Source: Clostridium_AT stratigraminis (lineage in GTDB: Bacteria; Bacillota; Clostridia; Clostridiales; Clostridiaceae). Taken from it: DNA of 64,000 nucleotides. The notes below the pieces were generated by a model. It was not told where the DNA came from. It worked only from the letters and a program-made list of their open reading frames with translations, and ran no database searches. The position numbers were made by a program, and so were the translations under genes. The stretch lies in contig NZ_JBJHZZ010000014.1 in the NCBI RefSeq assembly GCF_045310675.1, forward strand, positions 7,707 to 71,706. Direction: 5' to 3'. Below, in pieces: positions 27,840-36,027 of the stretch; the first letter of the stretch is position 1, and the number at the start of each line of letters is the position of its first letter.

Positions 27840-28385
27840 TTACTCATTTAAAAGCTTATCTTTTATTTTAATTGGATTTAAAACATTTGGAATTTCTATT
27901 CCTCTAAGTTTTGAATCATTTTTACTAAGTACCAAATATTCTAAATATAATGTTCCCGAATTTACAGCTCTGTCTATTGACTTTTGAAGGATATCTACTC
28001 CCACAATACGATTAAATCTTTTTTCTTCAATCTGTTTTTCAAAGGGGAAATCGTAACTTTGAACAACAATTTTTTCACGTGCAAAATCTATTACAGTTAC
28101 TCTTTTGAGTTCATAAAACAAGACTATAAGCTTATATAGAGCAAAAATAAGCAATATTATTAAAATTCCAAGTACAAAGTATACTAAAAGCATAGACAAT
28201 GTTCCTATGGGTTCTGATTCATCAAAAATTGAATCAACCATATTATATTTAAGAGCTATACTGCCTTTTGTTTTTATAGCCGCAATGCATAGTACTATGA
28301 TTAGTATTACTATTGTCGATTTTTTTATTAAGTCACCTAGTAAAGCCTTAATTTCCGTTTTTATTGTAATAGACCCTTTCTCCAC
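27840..28385 (-). CDS. Membrane protein with a bacterial PH-like (YdbS-type) domain
   Basis: About 181 residues. Two hydrophobic segments (about 20-45 and 70-95) precede a cytoplasmic beta-rich part in which VTVIDFAREKIVVQSYDFPF and NSGTLYLEYLV recall YdbS/YdbT bacterial PH domains; that similarity is moderate. I choose a GTG start eight bases after GGGGAGG, because ATG codons upstream either lack an SD or are too close to it. No function is known. Confidence 0.6.
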   Translation of the reverse strand: MEKGSITIKTEIKALLGDLIKKSTIVILIIVLCIAAIKTKGSIALKYNMVDSIFDESEPIGTLSMLLVYFVLGILIILLIFALYKLIVLFYELKRVTVIDFAREKIVVQSYDFPFEKQIEEKRFNRIVGVDILQKSIDRAVNSGTLYLEYLVLSKNDSKLRGIEIPNVLNPIKIKDKLLNE

Positions 28386-28693
28386 AACCATTTCCTCCCC
28401 CATATCTATTAGGTTATTAATTTACACCTAAATATTCATTAATTTACTTTTTATACCTACAATAAAATTCTAACTTGTTACCTAAAAAATATCAATATAT
28501 TACTGTTTCATTTCGAACTACAAATTATTACTTTTTTCGTGCTAAAAAATTATTAAAAGCTATTATATACCCTTTAATCATAATTTATGTTATGTTTATA
28601 AATGTAACAAAAGCCTTGTAAAATTTCAAAATCTTACAAGGCTTTCTCTTATTTATTAAATTAATTAATTTATTTACTACTTATTTTTTATTA
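28386..28693. other. Intergenic region with a terminator
   Basis: Apart from the hairpin at 28610-28645, I see only AT-rich sequence likely to hold the promoter of the bPH-like gene. No open frame with an SD is present. Confidence 0.5.
28610..28645 (-). terminator. Intrinsic terminator of the carboxypeptidase gene
   Basis: AAAGCCTTGTAA pairs with TTACAAGGCTTT; T-rich on both sides. Confidence 0.85.
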
Positions 28694-29947
28694 TTAATAA
28701 TAACGATTTGATTTTCTTCTTCTTAAATTCTTTAACTTTAATATTGTCATTAATACTGCAAATAAGATCAAAACTAAAACTATTAAGGCTCCTAAATATA
28801 ATAGTAGGTTGGCTTTAATAATACTGCTTGTTGATACTGTAGTATATAGCTTGTATTCCTTAGCTACTTCTCTTTCTTTTAGTGTCATAGTACCAACTGG
28901 CTTATCACTGCTCAAACTCCAAAGATTTAATTTACTTAAATTAAAATCTTCCTTCATTTCTTTCTTGTTTACAGCATTATCATAATAATTAAGGTCTTCT
29001 TTAATTACTAAAGGAACATCTATAGTCTTTTGAGGTCCAAAAAATCTAAATGGTTTATAGGACAAAGTTTCTGTTTTAACAGTATCCCCTGCTTTATTAA
29101 GTGTTACAGTCTTTTGTTTATAGCTCCAATCAATTATCTTCTCCATATCATTAAAAACGGCATTGTCTTGACTATCATAAACTGATTTCATTACTACTCC
29201 AACAAGTCTTCTTCCGCCTCTATTATAAAATTCTACTAAACATCTTCCAGCCTGAGAAGTATATCCGGTCTTTCCACCAACTGCACCATTAACGCCAAGA
29301 TTTTTATTTCTATTATTTAATATTAAGACTGTTCCATCAGAGATTGAAACCTTACTTGTTTTCTTCTGCATGCTTTCTTGTACCCAATCATTTTTAAAAG
29401 CTGCTCTTGCAATTACGCTTAAATCATAGGGTGTAGTATAATGCTGATCATCATGTAGTCCGTTAGCTGTTACAAAGTGTGTATTTTTTAAACCTAGTTT
29501 ACTAACTTTATCGTTCATTAATTGCACGAATTTCTCTTCATTTCCACTAACACTATCAGCCATCATATTTGCAGCATCATTTGCAGAAAATAGCATTAAA
29601 GCATCCATGGTATCCTCTGCAGACATGGTATCGCCAATTTGCATCTGATGAAGATTCTTGTCTATAGAATCTTGAGGCTGTTTTTTTGCGCTTTCAGTAT
29701 ATTTAATTTCATCTGTCTTATTTTTATTTTCTGCAAAAATTAAAGCAGTCATAAGTTTAGTAGTACTTGCAGGATAATACCTACTATCAATATTATTCTG
29801 ATAAATAATTTCTCCTGTATCTATATCCATTGTTATTCCTGCTTTTCCATCTATCTTAGGCATAGGAACTTCAGCAGCCTTAACACCTATAAAATTCGAA
29901 AATATAATTACTGAGGCTAATAGCAAACTTATTGAAGTACGTTTCAT
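28694..29947 (-). CDS. D-alanyl-D-alanine carboxypeptidase (DacF/PBP5 type)
   Basis: About 417 residues. A signal peptide (ISLLLASVIIFSNFIGVKAA) is cleaved or anchoring. The serine peptidase motifs are SxxK in ASTTKLMTA, SxN in SANDAAN and KTG in GGKTGYTSQAG. A C-terminal domain and a membrane helix near 380-405 tether the protein. It trims the terminal D-Ala from stem peptides. I start at the ATG preceded by GGAGAGA; the frame remains open 33 codons upstream but without an SD. Confidence 0.92.
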   Translation of the reverse strand: MKRTSISLLLASVIIFSNFIGVKAAEVPMPKIDGKAGITMDIDTGEIIYQNNIDSRYYPASTTKLMTALIFAENKNKTDEIKYTESAKKQPQDSIDKNLHQMQIGDTMSAEDTMDALMLFSANDAANMMADSVSGNEEKFVQLMNDKVSKLGLKNTHFVTANGLHDDQHYTTPYDLSVIARAAFKNDWVQESMQKKTSKVSISDGTVLILNNRNKNLGVNGAVGGKTGYTSQAGRCLVEFYNRGGRRLVGVVMKSVYDSQDNAVFNDMEKIIDWSYKQKTVTLNKAGDTVKTETLSYKPFRFFGPQKTIDVPLVIKEDLNYYDNAVNKKEMKEDFNLSKLNLWSLSSDKPVGTMTLKEREVAKEYKLYTTVSTSSIIKANLLLYLGALIVLVLILFAVLMTILKLKNLRRRKSNRYY

Positions 29948-30052
29948 TATACATCTCTCCATCTTAATAATTTTACTTACTTTTTTAGTATAACATCTAA
30001 AACACAGATGGACAAGCAATTGAGGCTTGAAAAACTTGGAATACAAAAAAAT

Positions 30053-30074
30053 AAAGACCGCTGCCCGCGGCCTT
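30053..30074 (-). terminator. Intrinsic terminator of gerQ
   Basis: AAGGCCGC / GCGGTCTT stem followed on the minus strand by TATTTTTTTG. Confidence 0.85.
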
Positions 30075-30080
30075 CATTTT

Positions 30081-30632
30081 TTATTGAGCTGGAGTTTGAA
30101 AAATTCTTACGAATTTTATAGAATATATATCACATAATAGTTCTGTTCCTTCAGGCTCTTTTAATATTATATAGCTGATTCCTACTTTTTCAAGAACTCC
30201 CGTTCTGTCTTGATATGTGCTTGTTCCGATTAGAAAGCTGACTAACATTCTCCTCCCAATTTGTGTTCTTAAATAACCTTGTGTATAATTAATATCCTGC
30301 TGAATAGGTGAACCGGGAGCCATTTCGAAATTTTGTCCGGGAATATTTGTTCCTGGGGTTTGTGCAGGACCTGGAAATGGTGGCATAGCAGTACTGCCTC
30401 CTGGTCCTTGAGGTGTATTAGGATTTTGCGGTATAGGTGTATGAGGATTTTGTGGCATGGTTGTATTACCTCCTTGTGTCATATGCGGCATACCTGCTGT
30501 AAGAATAGGCATACCTGTTGGTCCAGTTTCAAACATTGGTCTATATTGGCTAGGTACAGGTATGTACCCCGGTGTCATTTGTGAATTTTGTGCAAATCTG
30601 AATGGACAGTCTTCATAAAAATCAGGTATCAT
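30081..30632 (-). CDS. gerQ: Spore coat protein GerQ homologue
   Basis: 183 residues. The first about 110 are rich in Pro, Gly, Met and Asn with PQNP-type repeats. The last about 70 (YLRTQIGRRMLVSFLIGTST and the stretch ending IYSIKFVRIF) match the conserved C-terminal domain of GerQ (YwdL). In Bacillus, GerQ holds the cortex hydrolase CwlJ in the spore coat and is crosslinked there. The gene lies 37 bases downstream of a cwlJ homologue on the same strand, the same pairing. Confidence 0.82.
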   Translation of the reverse strand: MIPDFYEDCPFRFAQNSQMTPGYIPVPSQYRPMFETGPTGMPILTAGMPHMTQGGNTTMPQNPHTPIPQNPNTPQGPGGSTAMPPFPGPAQTPGTNIPGQNFEMAPGSPIQQDINYTQGYLRTQIGRRMLVSFLIGTSTYQDRTGVLEKVGISYIILKEPEGTELLCDIYSIKFVRIFQTPAQ

Positions 30633-30669
30633 TAAAGTCCTCCTTATATATAATTAATGACATCAAAAA

Positions 30670-31113
30670 TTAAGTTTCAAAATATAATGCTGTAGGATTA
30701 TAAAAACAGTGCTTCACAACTCTTACTTGAAAACTTCCCGTACCATTATAAGGGAAGGTATATGGACACTCAGGGTTAAAGGGATTAAAATACCATAGCG
30801 ACGCTCCTATAGTAAAAAGTCTATTACCAGCTAATGCCCAATCTGCTATAGCATAATGTACATCATCAGGTGGATTTGACCAAATAGTTTGAGGATTTGT
30901 TTGACCTCCTAAGACTCCTCTCATGCAATCAAACTGTCCCTGTTGATAAATAACCTTTCTTATATCTCCTTGACCAATTGTATGATATTCTCCTGCAGGC
31001 ACCCTAACTCTATTCATAACAACCGTGGCTACAGCCCTCATGCCATTATCACCTTCACCACCAGCTTCACATTTTATAATTCTTGCTAAAAGCTCGCGAT
31101 CATCATATGCCAA
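30670..31113 (-). CDS. cwlJ: Spore cortex-lytic cell wall hydrolase, CwlJ/SleB family
   Basis: About 147 residues, no signal peptide, as for CwlJ and unlike SleB. LLARIIKCEAGGEGDNGMRAV contains the catalytic glutamate, and SLWYFNPFNPECPY and HCFYNPTALYFE are family blocks. It is a lytic enzyme acting on cortex muramic-delta-lactam peptidoglycan during germination. The start is placed at a TTG after GGGGTGG; a GTG five codons upstream lacks an SD. Co-directional gerQ follows. Confidence 0.85.
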   Translation of the reverse strand: MAYDDRELLARIIKCEAGGEGDNGMRAVATVVMNRVRVPAGEYHTIGQGDIRKVIYQQGQFDCMRGVLGGQTNPQTIWSNPPDDVHYAIADWALAGNRLFTIGASLWYFNPFNPECPYTFPYNGTGSFQVRVVKHCFYNPTALYFET

Positions 31114-31284
31114 CTCTCGCCACCCCACTAAAATTTAATCATAGTATCATTTTATTCATAATCGCATAAATTGTTCTTTATTTTTATCTATTAAAATTAT
31201 ATTGTTTGAATAGATTTTTTATGTTCAATTTTATTAGAATGCTTTAAAGCATTAAATGTCTAGCACACTAAAATGTTAATAGCT

Positions 31285-31329
31285 AAAAAAGCTGTGTGAT
31301 TTTAAAATTCAAATCACACAGCTTTTTTT
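31285..31329. terminator. Strong intrinsic terminator
   Basis: AAAAAAGCTGTGTGATTT pairs with AAATCACACAGCTTTTTT: an 18-bp stem that touches the stop codon of the next gene. Confidence 0.9.
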
Positions 31330-31717
31330 ATTGAAGCTGATCTAATTGTTCTTTTCTATTTTCCTGTTTTTTCTTTAGGTTATTATATGCTTTATCAGAC
31401 ATATGATCTCCATTATGGTTTATATATCCTTCAGCAAAAGTATAATTATCTTTTAAATTACTAATTTGATCTTCTGTATCGTTTTTACTATTATCCCCAT
31501 ATACAATTGCATTCTTAAGATTTTCAATTTGTGTTTCTCTTGCATCCTGTACTTCTTTTGCATGATCTAATCTATCTGGATCACCTATATCTGAATGCTG
31601 CTCTAAATGCCTATCGGTCCTTGTTTTATTTTCTACGATATCTATTAGGTTTTCTACTCTTCTTTCATTTTCAAGCTGCTCAGCCTTTTTTTGCTTTTCT
31701 AAACCTTTATCTCCCAT
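31328..31717 (-). CDS. Hydrophilic coiled-coil protein of unknown function
   Basis: 129 residues, highly charged, with Glu/Lys/Gln-rich heptad-like stretches at about 3-30 and 55-75 and again at the C-terminus. It has no cysteine, no signal peptide and no membrane segment. I do not recognise the family. Its position among spore genes hints at a spore component, but that is only context. Its SD (AAAAGGAGG) is the end of a nested repeat insertion. Confidence 0.65.
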   Translation of the reverse strand: MGDKGLEKQKKAEQLENERRVENLIDIVENKTRTDRHLEQHSDIGDPDRLDHAKEVQDARETQIENLKNAIVYGDNSKNDTEDQISNLKDNYTFAEGYINHNGDHMSDKAYNNLKKKQENRKEQLDQLQ

Positions 31718-31726
31718 ACAAAAATT

Positions 31727-31865
31727 CCTCCTTTTATTTTATTCAGAACACTGGGCAGTTTACACTGTGTAGTCTAACTTGCCGATTTCACATGGTTAGA
31801 TCACCCATAGAAGTCCATTTATGACTTAAACTACCCCTTTAAAGTCCATTTTAGACTTTAACCTC
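31727..31865 (-). repeat. SD-embedded double-hairpin repeat, copy D (nested)
   Basis: The outer copy has hairpin I (AAAGTC/GACTTT type, 31841-31860) and arms GGGGTAGTTT and AAACTGCCCAGTG. Between those arms, at about 31762-31827, sits another copy with its own hairpin I (AAGTC...GGACTTC) and arms ending AGACTACACAGTG. In gene sense the array begins after GAGG and ends in AAAAGGAGG, the SD of the coiled-coil protein gene. Confidence 0.85.
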
Positions 31866-31978
31866 ATTATTATTGTTGCAAATTTTGTATTGAAAATACT
31901 ATAGAAAGCTTTCCATTTTAGAGAAGAAAATAGGTACCTCATCTTTAATTATCTAAAAGTCTAATTTATATTTAATTT

Positions 31979-32383
31979 TTATATATTTATAACCATTAAA
32001 TCAATATAATCTTCTAACATATTCTCATTGTAACAATGTTTTCCCATAAGTCTAAATATTATTTCGCTTTTTTTGTAGCCTTCCTTATAAAGTCGAAGGT
32101 CTTTAAAAAGCTTCCTTACTTTGCTTTTATTTAAGCCTAGAAATAAATTAAGCTCTTCCATAGAATAAAATTCCTTAAATAATAATTCATTAAGATTTTC
32201 TTGAAGCTCTAATTTATAAGTTATATCAATTTTATTATCTCTATGCGGACCATATTTACCTCTGTGATGTTTTGAACATAAATACTTATAATTAGCTGAA
32301 AAATCAAGTCCTCCCTCACTTTTATGAATTATATGATGAATATCAGCTTCCTTACCACATATTTCACACTTATACAAAAACAA
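31979..32383 (-). CDS. HNH endonuclease domain protein
   Basis: 134 residues. CEICGKEADIHHIIHKSEGG, then NYKYLCSKHHRG, form a compact HNH fold with a CxxC...CxxH zinc site and the catalytic His pair, all within the first 45 residues. The C-terminal part has a short helix-turn-helix-like stretch (SMEELNLFLGLNKSKVRKLF). No phage or homing-element context is visible nearby. Function is unknown; repair or DNA processing is possible. Confidence 0.8.
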   Translation of the reverse strand: MFLYKCEICGKEADIHHIIHKSEGGLDFSANYKYLCSKHHRGKYGPHRDNKIDITYKLELQENLNELLFKEFYSMEELNLFLGLNKSKVRKLFKDLRLYKEGYKKSEIIFRLMGKHCYNENMLEDYIDLMVINI

Positions 32384-32551
32384 CCCTCCTAATGATTGTA
32401 CAAAAAGTTATGTTACATTTAAATTATAACATAGTTCTATGAAATATTCTAATAATCCCCTCGCGCTAATTGATAAGTATATTCATGTAAGGTATAATAA
32501 TATGATTATTTTAATAAAATATTATGGATAATGATTATAGAGGTGTTTTGC

Positions 32552-33391
32552 TTGAATAAGAATAACCCAAGAAACATTTTCAAGAGTCTATTTTATAGAT
32601 ATATTGATGATGATATTTCTGCAATGAGTTCACAGCTAGCTTATAACTTTCTTTTATCTCTTTTTCCTTTTTTAATTTTACTTTTAACAATTCTAGGGTA
32701 TAGTTCTATTAAAAGTCAAGATATTTTAGGCATACTAAAAAATATATTACCGAATGAAGTATTTGGATTAATAAAAAAAACTGTGATTGAAATAGTTGAT
32801 ATTAGAAGAGGAGGACTTTTATCTTTTAGTATGATAATAACAATCTGGACATCTACCAATGGGTTTAATGCCGTTATTCGCTGTTTAAATAAGGCTTATG
32901 ATGAAAAAGAGAGCAGATCTTTCTTTAAGGTCCAATTAACATCTTTAATGTGTACATTAGGTCTTGCATTAATTATAATTATTTCATTAGCACTTTTAGT
33001 TTTCGGTGAAATTGGCGGAAAACTTTTATTATCACATTTTAAATATCCAAATCTAGCTGAGTATTTATTAGACTTCTCAAGATACTTTATTGTGCTAGTA
33101 GTTATGCTTATAGTGTTTAATGCTGTGTATAAATATACTCCAAGTAAAAGACTAACCTTTAAAGAAACCTTTCCAGGCGCCGTTTTTACTACAGTTGGCT
33201 GGACTTTAACCTCCTTTGTTTTTTCTTATTACGTTAATCACTTTGGAAGTTATTCTAAAATCTATGGCAGTATTGGAGCAATTATAGCATTAATGTCCTG
33301 GCTATACTTAAGCTCAGTTATAATATTAATCGGCGGGGAAATAAATGCCACAGTTTCCTACAGAAGGCTAAGCTTAAATAGGTCAAAATAA
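32552..33391 (+). CDS. YihY/BrkB family inner membrane protein
   Basis: About 279 residues with six membrane helices. The N-terminal block DDDISAMSSQLAYNFLLSLFP and the C-terminal GSIGAIIALMSWLYLSS and IILIGGEIN are family hallmarks. It was formerly described as ribonuclease BN, which is not correct for this family; transport or export is suspected. I choose a TTG start six bases after GAGGTG; an ATG 21 bases upstream has no SD. Confidence 0.88.
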   Translation: MNKNNPRNIFKSLFYRYIDDDISAMSSQLAYNFLLSLFPFLILLLTILGYSSIKSQDILGILKNILPNEVFGLIKKTVIEIVDIRRGGLLSFSMIITIWTSTNGFNAVIRCLNKAYDEKESRSFFKVQLTSLMCTLGLALIIIISLALLVFGEIGGKLLLSHFKYPNLAEYLLDFSRYFIVLVVMLIVFNAVYKYTPSKRLTFKETFPGAVFTTVGWTLTSFVFSYYVNHFGSYSKIYGSIGAIIALMSWLYLSSVIILIGGEINATVSYRRLSLNRSK

Positions 33392-33401
33392 TATTAATAA
33401 T

Positions 33402-33426
33402 AAAAGGGCTGTGGACAGCCCCTTTA
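33402..33426. terminator. Terminator between convergent genes
   Basis: AAAGGGCTG / CAGCCCCTTT stem with a short loop, between the YihY gene and the small gene at 33431. Confidence 0.8.
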
Positions 33427-33430
33427 CATG

Positions 33431-33604
33431 CTACATATGAGATCCGTTATCGCTTTGCCTCATTGCATAAGCTTTTGCATGAACTTGTGCATCATTACCA
33501 GTATTTTGATATCCATTTTTAGAATTTAAACTATTTAAGCTCTTCTGCATCATCGATTTATTTTTAGCTTCTTCAGTTAAATTTCTTTTTTTATTTTGTA
33601 CCAT
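33431..33604 (-). CDS. Small hydrophilic protein of unknown function
   Basis: 57 residues, MVQNKKRNLTEEAKNK at the N-terminus and a C-terminus rich in Asn, Ser, Gln and His. An AAAGGAG SD lies nine bases upstream and a good terminator follows, so I consider it a real gene. It is lysine-rich without membrane segment, in the size range of minor spore proteins, but I do not recognise a family. Confidence 0.6.
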   Translation of the reverse strand: MVQNKKRNLTEEAKNKSMMQKSLNSLNSKNGYQNTGNDAQVHAKAYAMRQSDNGSHM

Positions 33605-33689
33605 TTCATCATCTCCTTTGAGCTAATCTAAAAAAATCTTATATCTTTTATTGTATTGCCCAAAAAAAGAATGATTTATGCCATGGAAC

Positions 33690-33959
33690 TTATGTAATAA
33701 GCTGAAATAACTTGTAAATTATATATACTTGTACTATTAAAATTGCAGGTATTCCAATTACGAACTTTAGGTGCTTTGTTTTATGATGGAATAGTTTCAT
33801 TCCAATTAAAATCCCTAGACTTCCAAAAATAGCTGCTACCATAAATAATGTTGCTTCTGGCACTCTCCAATAACCTTTTTTTGCTTTTCTTTTATCAAGA
33901 TACATAATATATATTCCAAAAATATTAATAGCAGTTAAATACACTAAAATAAATTTCAT
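33690..33959 (-). CDS. DUF1294 family membrane protein
   Basis: 89 residues with three hydrophobic segments. The conserved motif MYLDKRKAKKGYWRVPEATL followed by FGSLGILIGMKLFHHKTKH defines DUF1294. Function is unknown. The gene follows the EamA transporter gene by about 30 bases and may be co-transcribed with it and mnmH. Confidence 0.85.
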   Translation of the reverse strand: MKFILVYLTAINIFGIYIMYLDKRKAKKGYWRVPEATLFMVAAIFGSLGILIGMKLFHHKTKHLKFVIGIPAILIVQVYIIYKLFQLIT

Positions 33960-33988
33960 TATCTACTTTTCCTCCAATTCAATAGCGA

Positions 33989-34846
33989 TTATTTTCTAAT
34001 TATATATACAGCACAAAAGATTAAAATAGCACCTAATACTTGTACAAAACTAATAGGCTCTCTTAATACAAAAAAGGAAAGCAGCATTGCTGTTGGAGTT
34101 TCTAAGTTTCCTATAATAGATACCTTTAAAGAGCCAATATGCTTTATTGCGGCATACATAAGAGTTAAAGGAATTATCTCACAGAAAACTGCTAATATAA
34201 CAGTGCAAATAAAAGTTGTTTTAGTAACTTCTCCATTAAAAATAAAAATCGGAAATTTATAAAGAATTAGAGATATTAAAGAAAATAAAGTAGAATAGGC
34301 ATTTATACTGAAAGAATCAATATTCGTAAGTTTTTTTTCAGAATATATATTCATAAAAGCATAGAAGGCAGCAGATAATAAACCAAAAATAATACCTTTA
34401 GAAGAATAATTTATATTTCCATTTAGTAAATTTAATGCAAGTATACATCCTATAAATGCAAATATTAATGCTATTATTTTAGCTAACTTAATCTTTATTT
34501 TCTCAAAAATTAAGGAATACAAAAACACCATAACTGGATATGTGTATAATAGTATTGTTACCATTGACATAGTTAGATATTGATAAGCAGTGTAATAAAA
34601 AATAGTCATAAAAGTATTTCCTAAAACGCCAAGAATACAAAGATGAAGCAAGTCACTTTTGCTAAGTTTAGGAAACCCTTTGTTTTTAATATACAGTATA
34701 ATAAACATAACACAAACCGCTATTATATATTGAAAAGTAAGGAGTTCCACAGGTCCTATTTTTTCTACATAAGCAAATTTTAACACTAAACCAGCACAGC
34801 CAAATAATATTGCCGAAATTATTGAATATATATAACCAATTTTCAA
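33989..34846 (-). CDS. EamA family (DMT) transporter
   Basis: 285 residues, ten hydrophobic helices in two repeated EamA halves (about 5-135 and 147-283). It starts with TTG after GGTGAT. Members export amino acids or metabolites; the substrate cannot be told. It sits between mnmH (16 bases upstream) and the DUF1294 gene, so the three may form an operon. Confidence 0.88.
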   Translation of the reverse strand: MKIGYIYSIISAILFGCAGLVLKFAYVEKIGPVELLTFQYIIAVCVMFIILYIKNKGFPKLSKSDLLHLCILGVLGNTFMTIFYYTAYQYLTMSMVTILLYTYPVMVFLYSLIFEKIKIKLAKIIALIFAFIGCILALNLLNGNINYSSKGIIFGLLSAAFYAFMNIYSEKKLTNIDSFSINAYSTLFSLISLILYKFPIFIFNGEVTKTTFICTVILAVFCEIIPLTLMYAAIKHIGSLKVSIIGNLETPTAMLLSFFVLREPISFVQVLGAILIFCAVYIIRK

Positions 34847-34862
34847 TTAATCACCTGATTTC

Positions 34863-35894
34863 TTATAATAAGAAGTTTTCCTTTGCCCATTTAATTATTT
34901 TCTCTGTACACATTTCTAAATCCCAAATATTTAACTGAAGTTCATAATTGTACTTTTCAATGCTGCTTTGATACATTGGGTCATAGTACTTTAACATTAA
35001 TTCTTTTGCTACTTCATAATACCTGTCATTAAGTATAAAATCCTTATATTTACTAATATTTTTATTACTGATATATTTACTAAGTAAATCTAATGACTTA
35101 AGTATATCTTCCTTGGAATTTTCTTTTTTTGTGTATTCCTCTAAAATCAACTCGCACCTATATTCAATATCAGCATCAACTAGCAGGTGTATGCCTGCTT
35201 CCATATTACTATATATAAACTCTGGTATAATTATATTTCCTATTCTTTTACTTTCACCTTCAACAAAAATAAAGTTACTTTTCCTTTGAATTAAGGAATT
35301 GAATACTAAAGATTCAAAGTGTTTTTGGCTTCTTTCACCTTTTAATCCTACGCTGCCTAATAAAGACCCTCTATGGTTTGCAGCCTCTTCTAAATCTAGA
35401 ACATCCATACCATTTCTCTTTAAGTTATATAAGAGCCTTGTCTTTCCAACTCCAGTTTTTCCATGAAGAACAATATATTTAACCTTTTCATTTTCTTTAG
35501 GCAGCATTTCATTAATGTATCCTCTGTAGGCTTTATATCCTCCACTTAACTTATAGGTATTGAGTCCTAAGGTTGTTAAAAGGCCGCAGAGGCTTGAGCT
35601 TCTCATTCCACCTCTTGCGCAAAAAAGTATAAGTTTATCATATTCTTTATCTAGCTTACTTACTTCATTGTAAATCTTAGGCAATTTCTTGGATACAGCC
35701 TGTACTCCTAAATATTTTGCTCTCTCAACATTTTCATTTACATAAACATAACCTATTTCCTTTCTCTCTTCATTATCAAAAATAGGAATATTTATAGCAC
35801 CTGGAATTGTAGCTTCTTTATATTCCATAGGACTTCTTACATCAATTAATGCAAAATTTCCTTTTAAATCACAATAATTTATCGACTTAAACAT
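34863..35894 (-). CDS. mnmH: tRNA 2-selenouridine synthase
   Basis: About 343 residues. The N-terminal rhodanese domain has IDVRSPMEY and the catalytic cysteine in LFCARGGMRSS. A P-loop domain follows with HGKTGVGKTRLL (about 142-153). This two-domain plan is that of MnmH (SelU, YbbB), which replaces sulfur of wobble 2-thiouridine by selenium from selenophosphate. The start at ATG after AAGGAGATAAG is preferred to one ten codons upstream. Together with the grd operon it implies selenium metabolism. Confidence 0.9.
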   Translation of the reverse strand: MFKSINYCDLKGNFALIDVRSPMEYKEATIPGAINIPIFDNEERKEIGYVYVNENVERAKYLGVQAVSKKLPKIYNEVSKLDKEYDKLILFCARGGMRSSSLCGLLTTLGLNTYKLSGGYKAYRGYINEMLPKENEKVKYIVLHGKTGVGKTRLLYNLKRNGMDVLDLEEAANHRGSLLGSVGLKGERSQKHFESLVFNSLIQRKSNFIFVEGESKRIGNIIIPEFIYSNMEAGIHLLVDADIEYRCELILEEYTKKENSKEDILKSLDLLSKYISNKNISKYKDFILNDRYYEVAKELMLKYYDPMYQSSIEKYNYELQLNIWDLEMCTEKIIKWAKENFLL

Positions 35895-35967
35895 CTTATC
35901 TCCTTGCATGTGAACATTCTGCAAACTAGTATAACCCTAAAAAATAATTATGTCAAAAATGAAAAGC

Positions 35968-35992
35968 AGCTGTCACAAAACTTGCGACAGCT
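35968..35992 (-). terminator. Intrinsic terminator of asnS
   Basis: AGCTGTC / GACAGCT stem followed on the minus strand by GCTTTTCATTTTT. Confidence 0.75.
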
Positions 35993-36027
35993 AGCTTAAG
36001 AGGGCATTGTTTTTTATAAAAGTAATA

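Noticed and set aside
31979..32383. Homing endonuclease or prophage marker
   Set aside because: Only a single HNH gene, with no intron, integrase or phage structural gene nearby.
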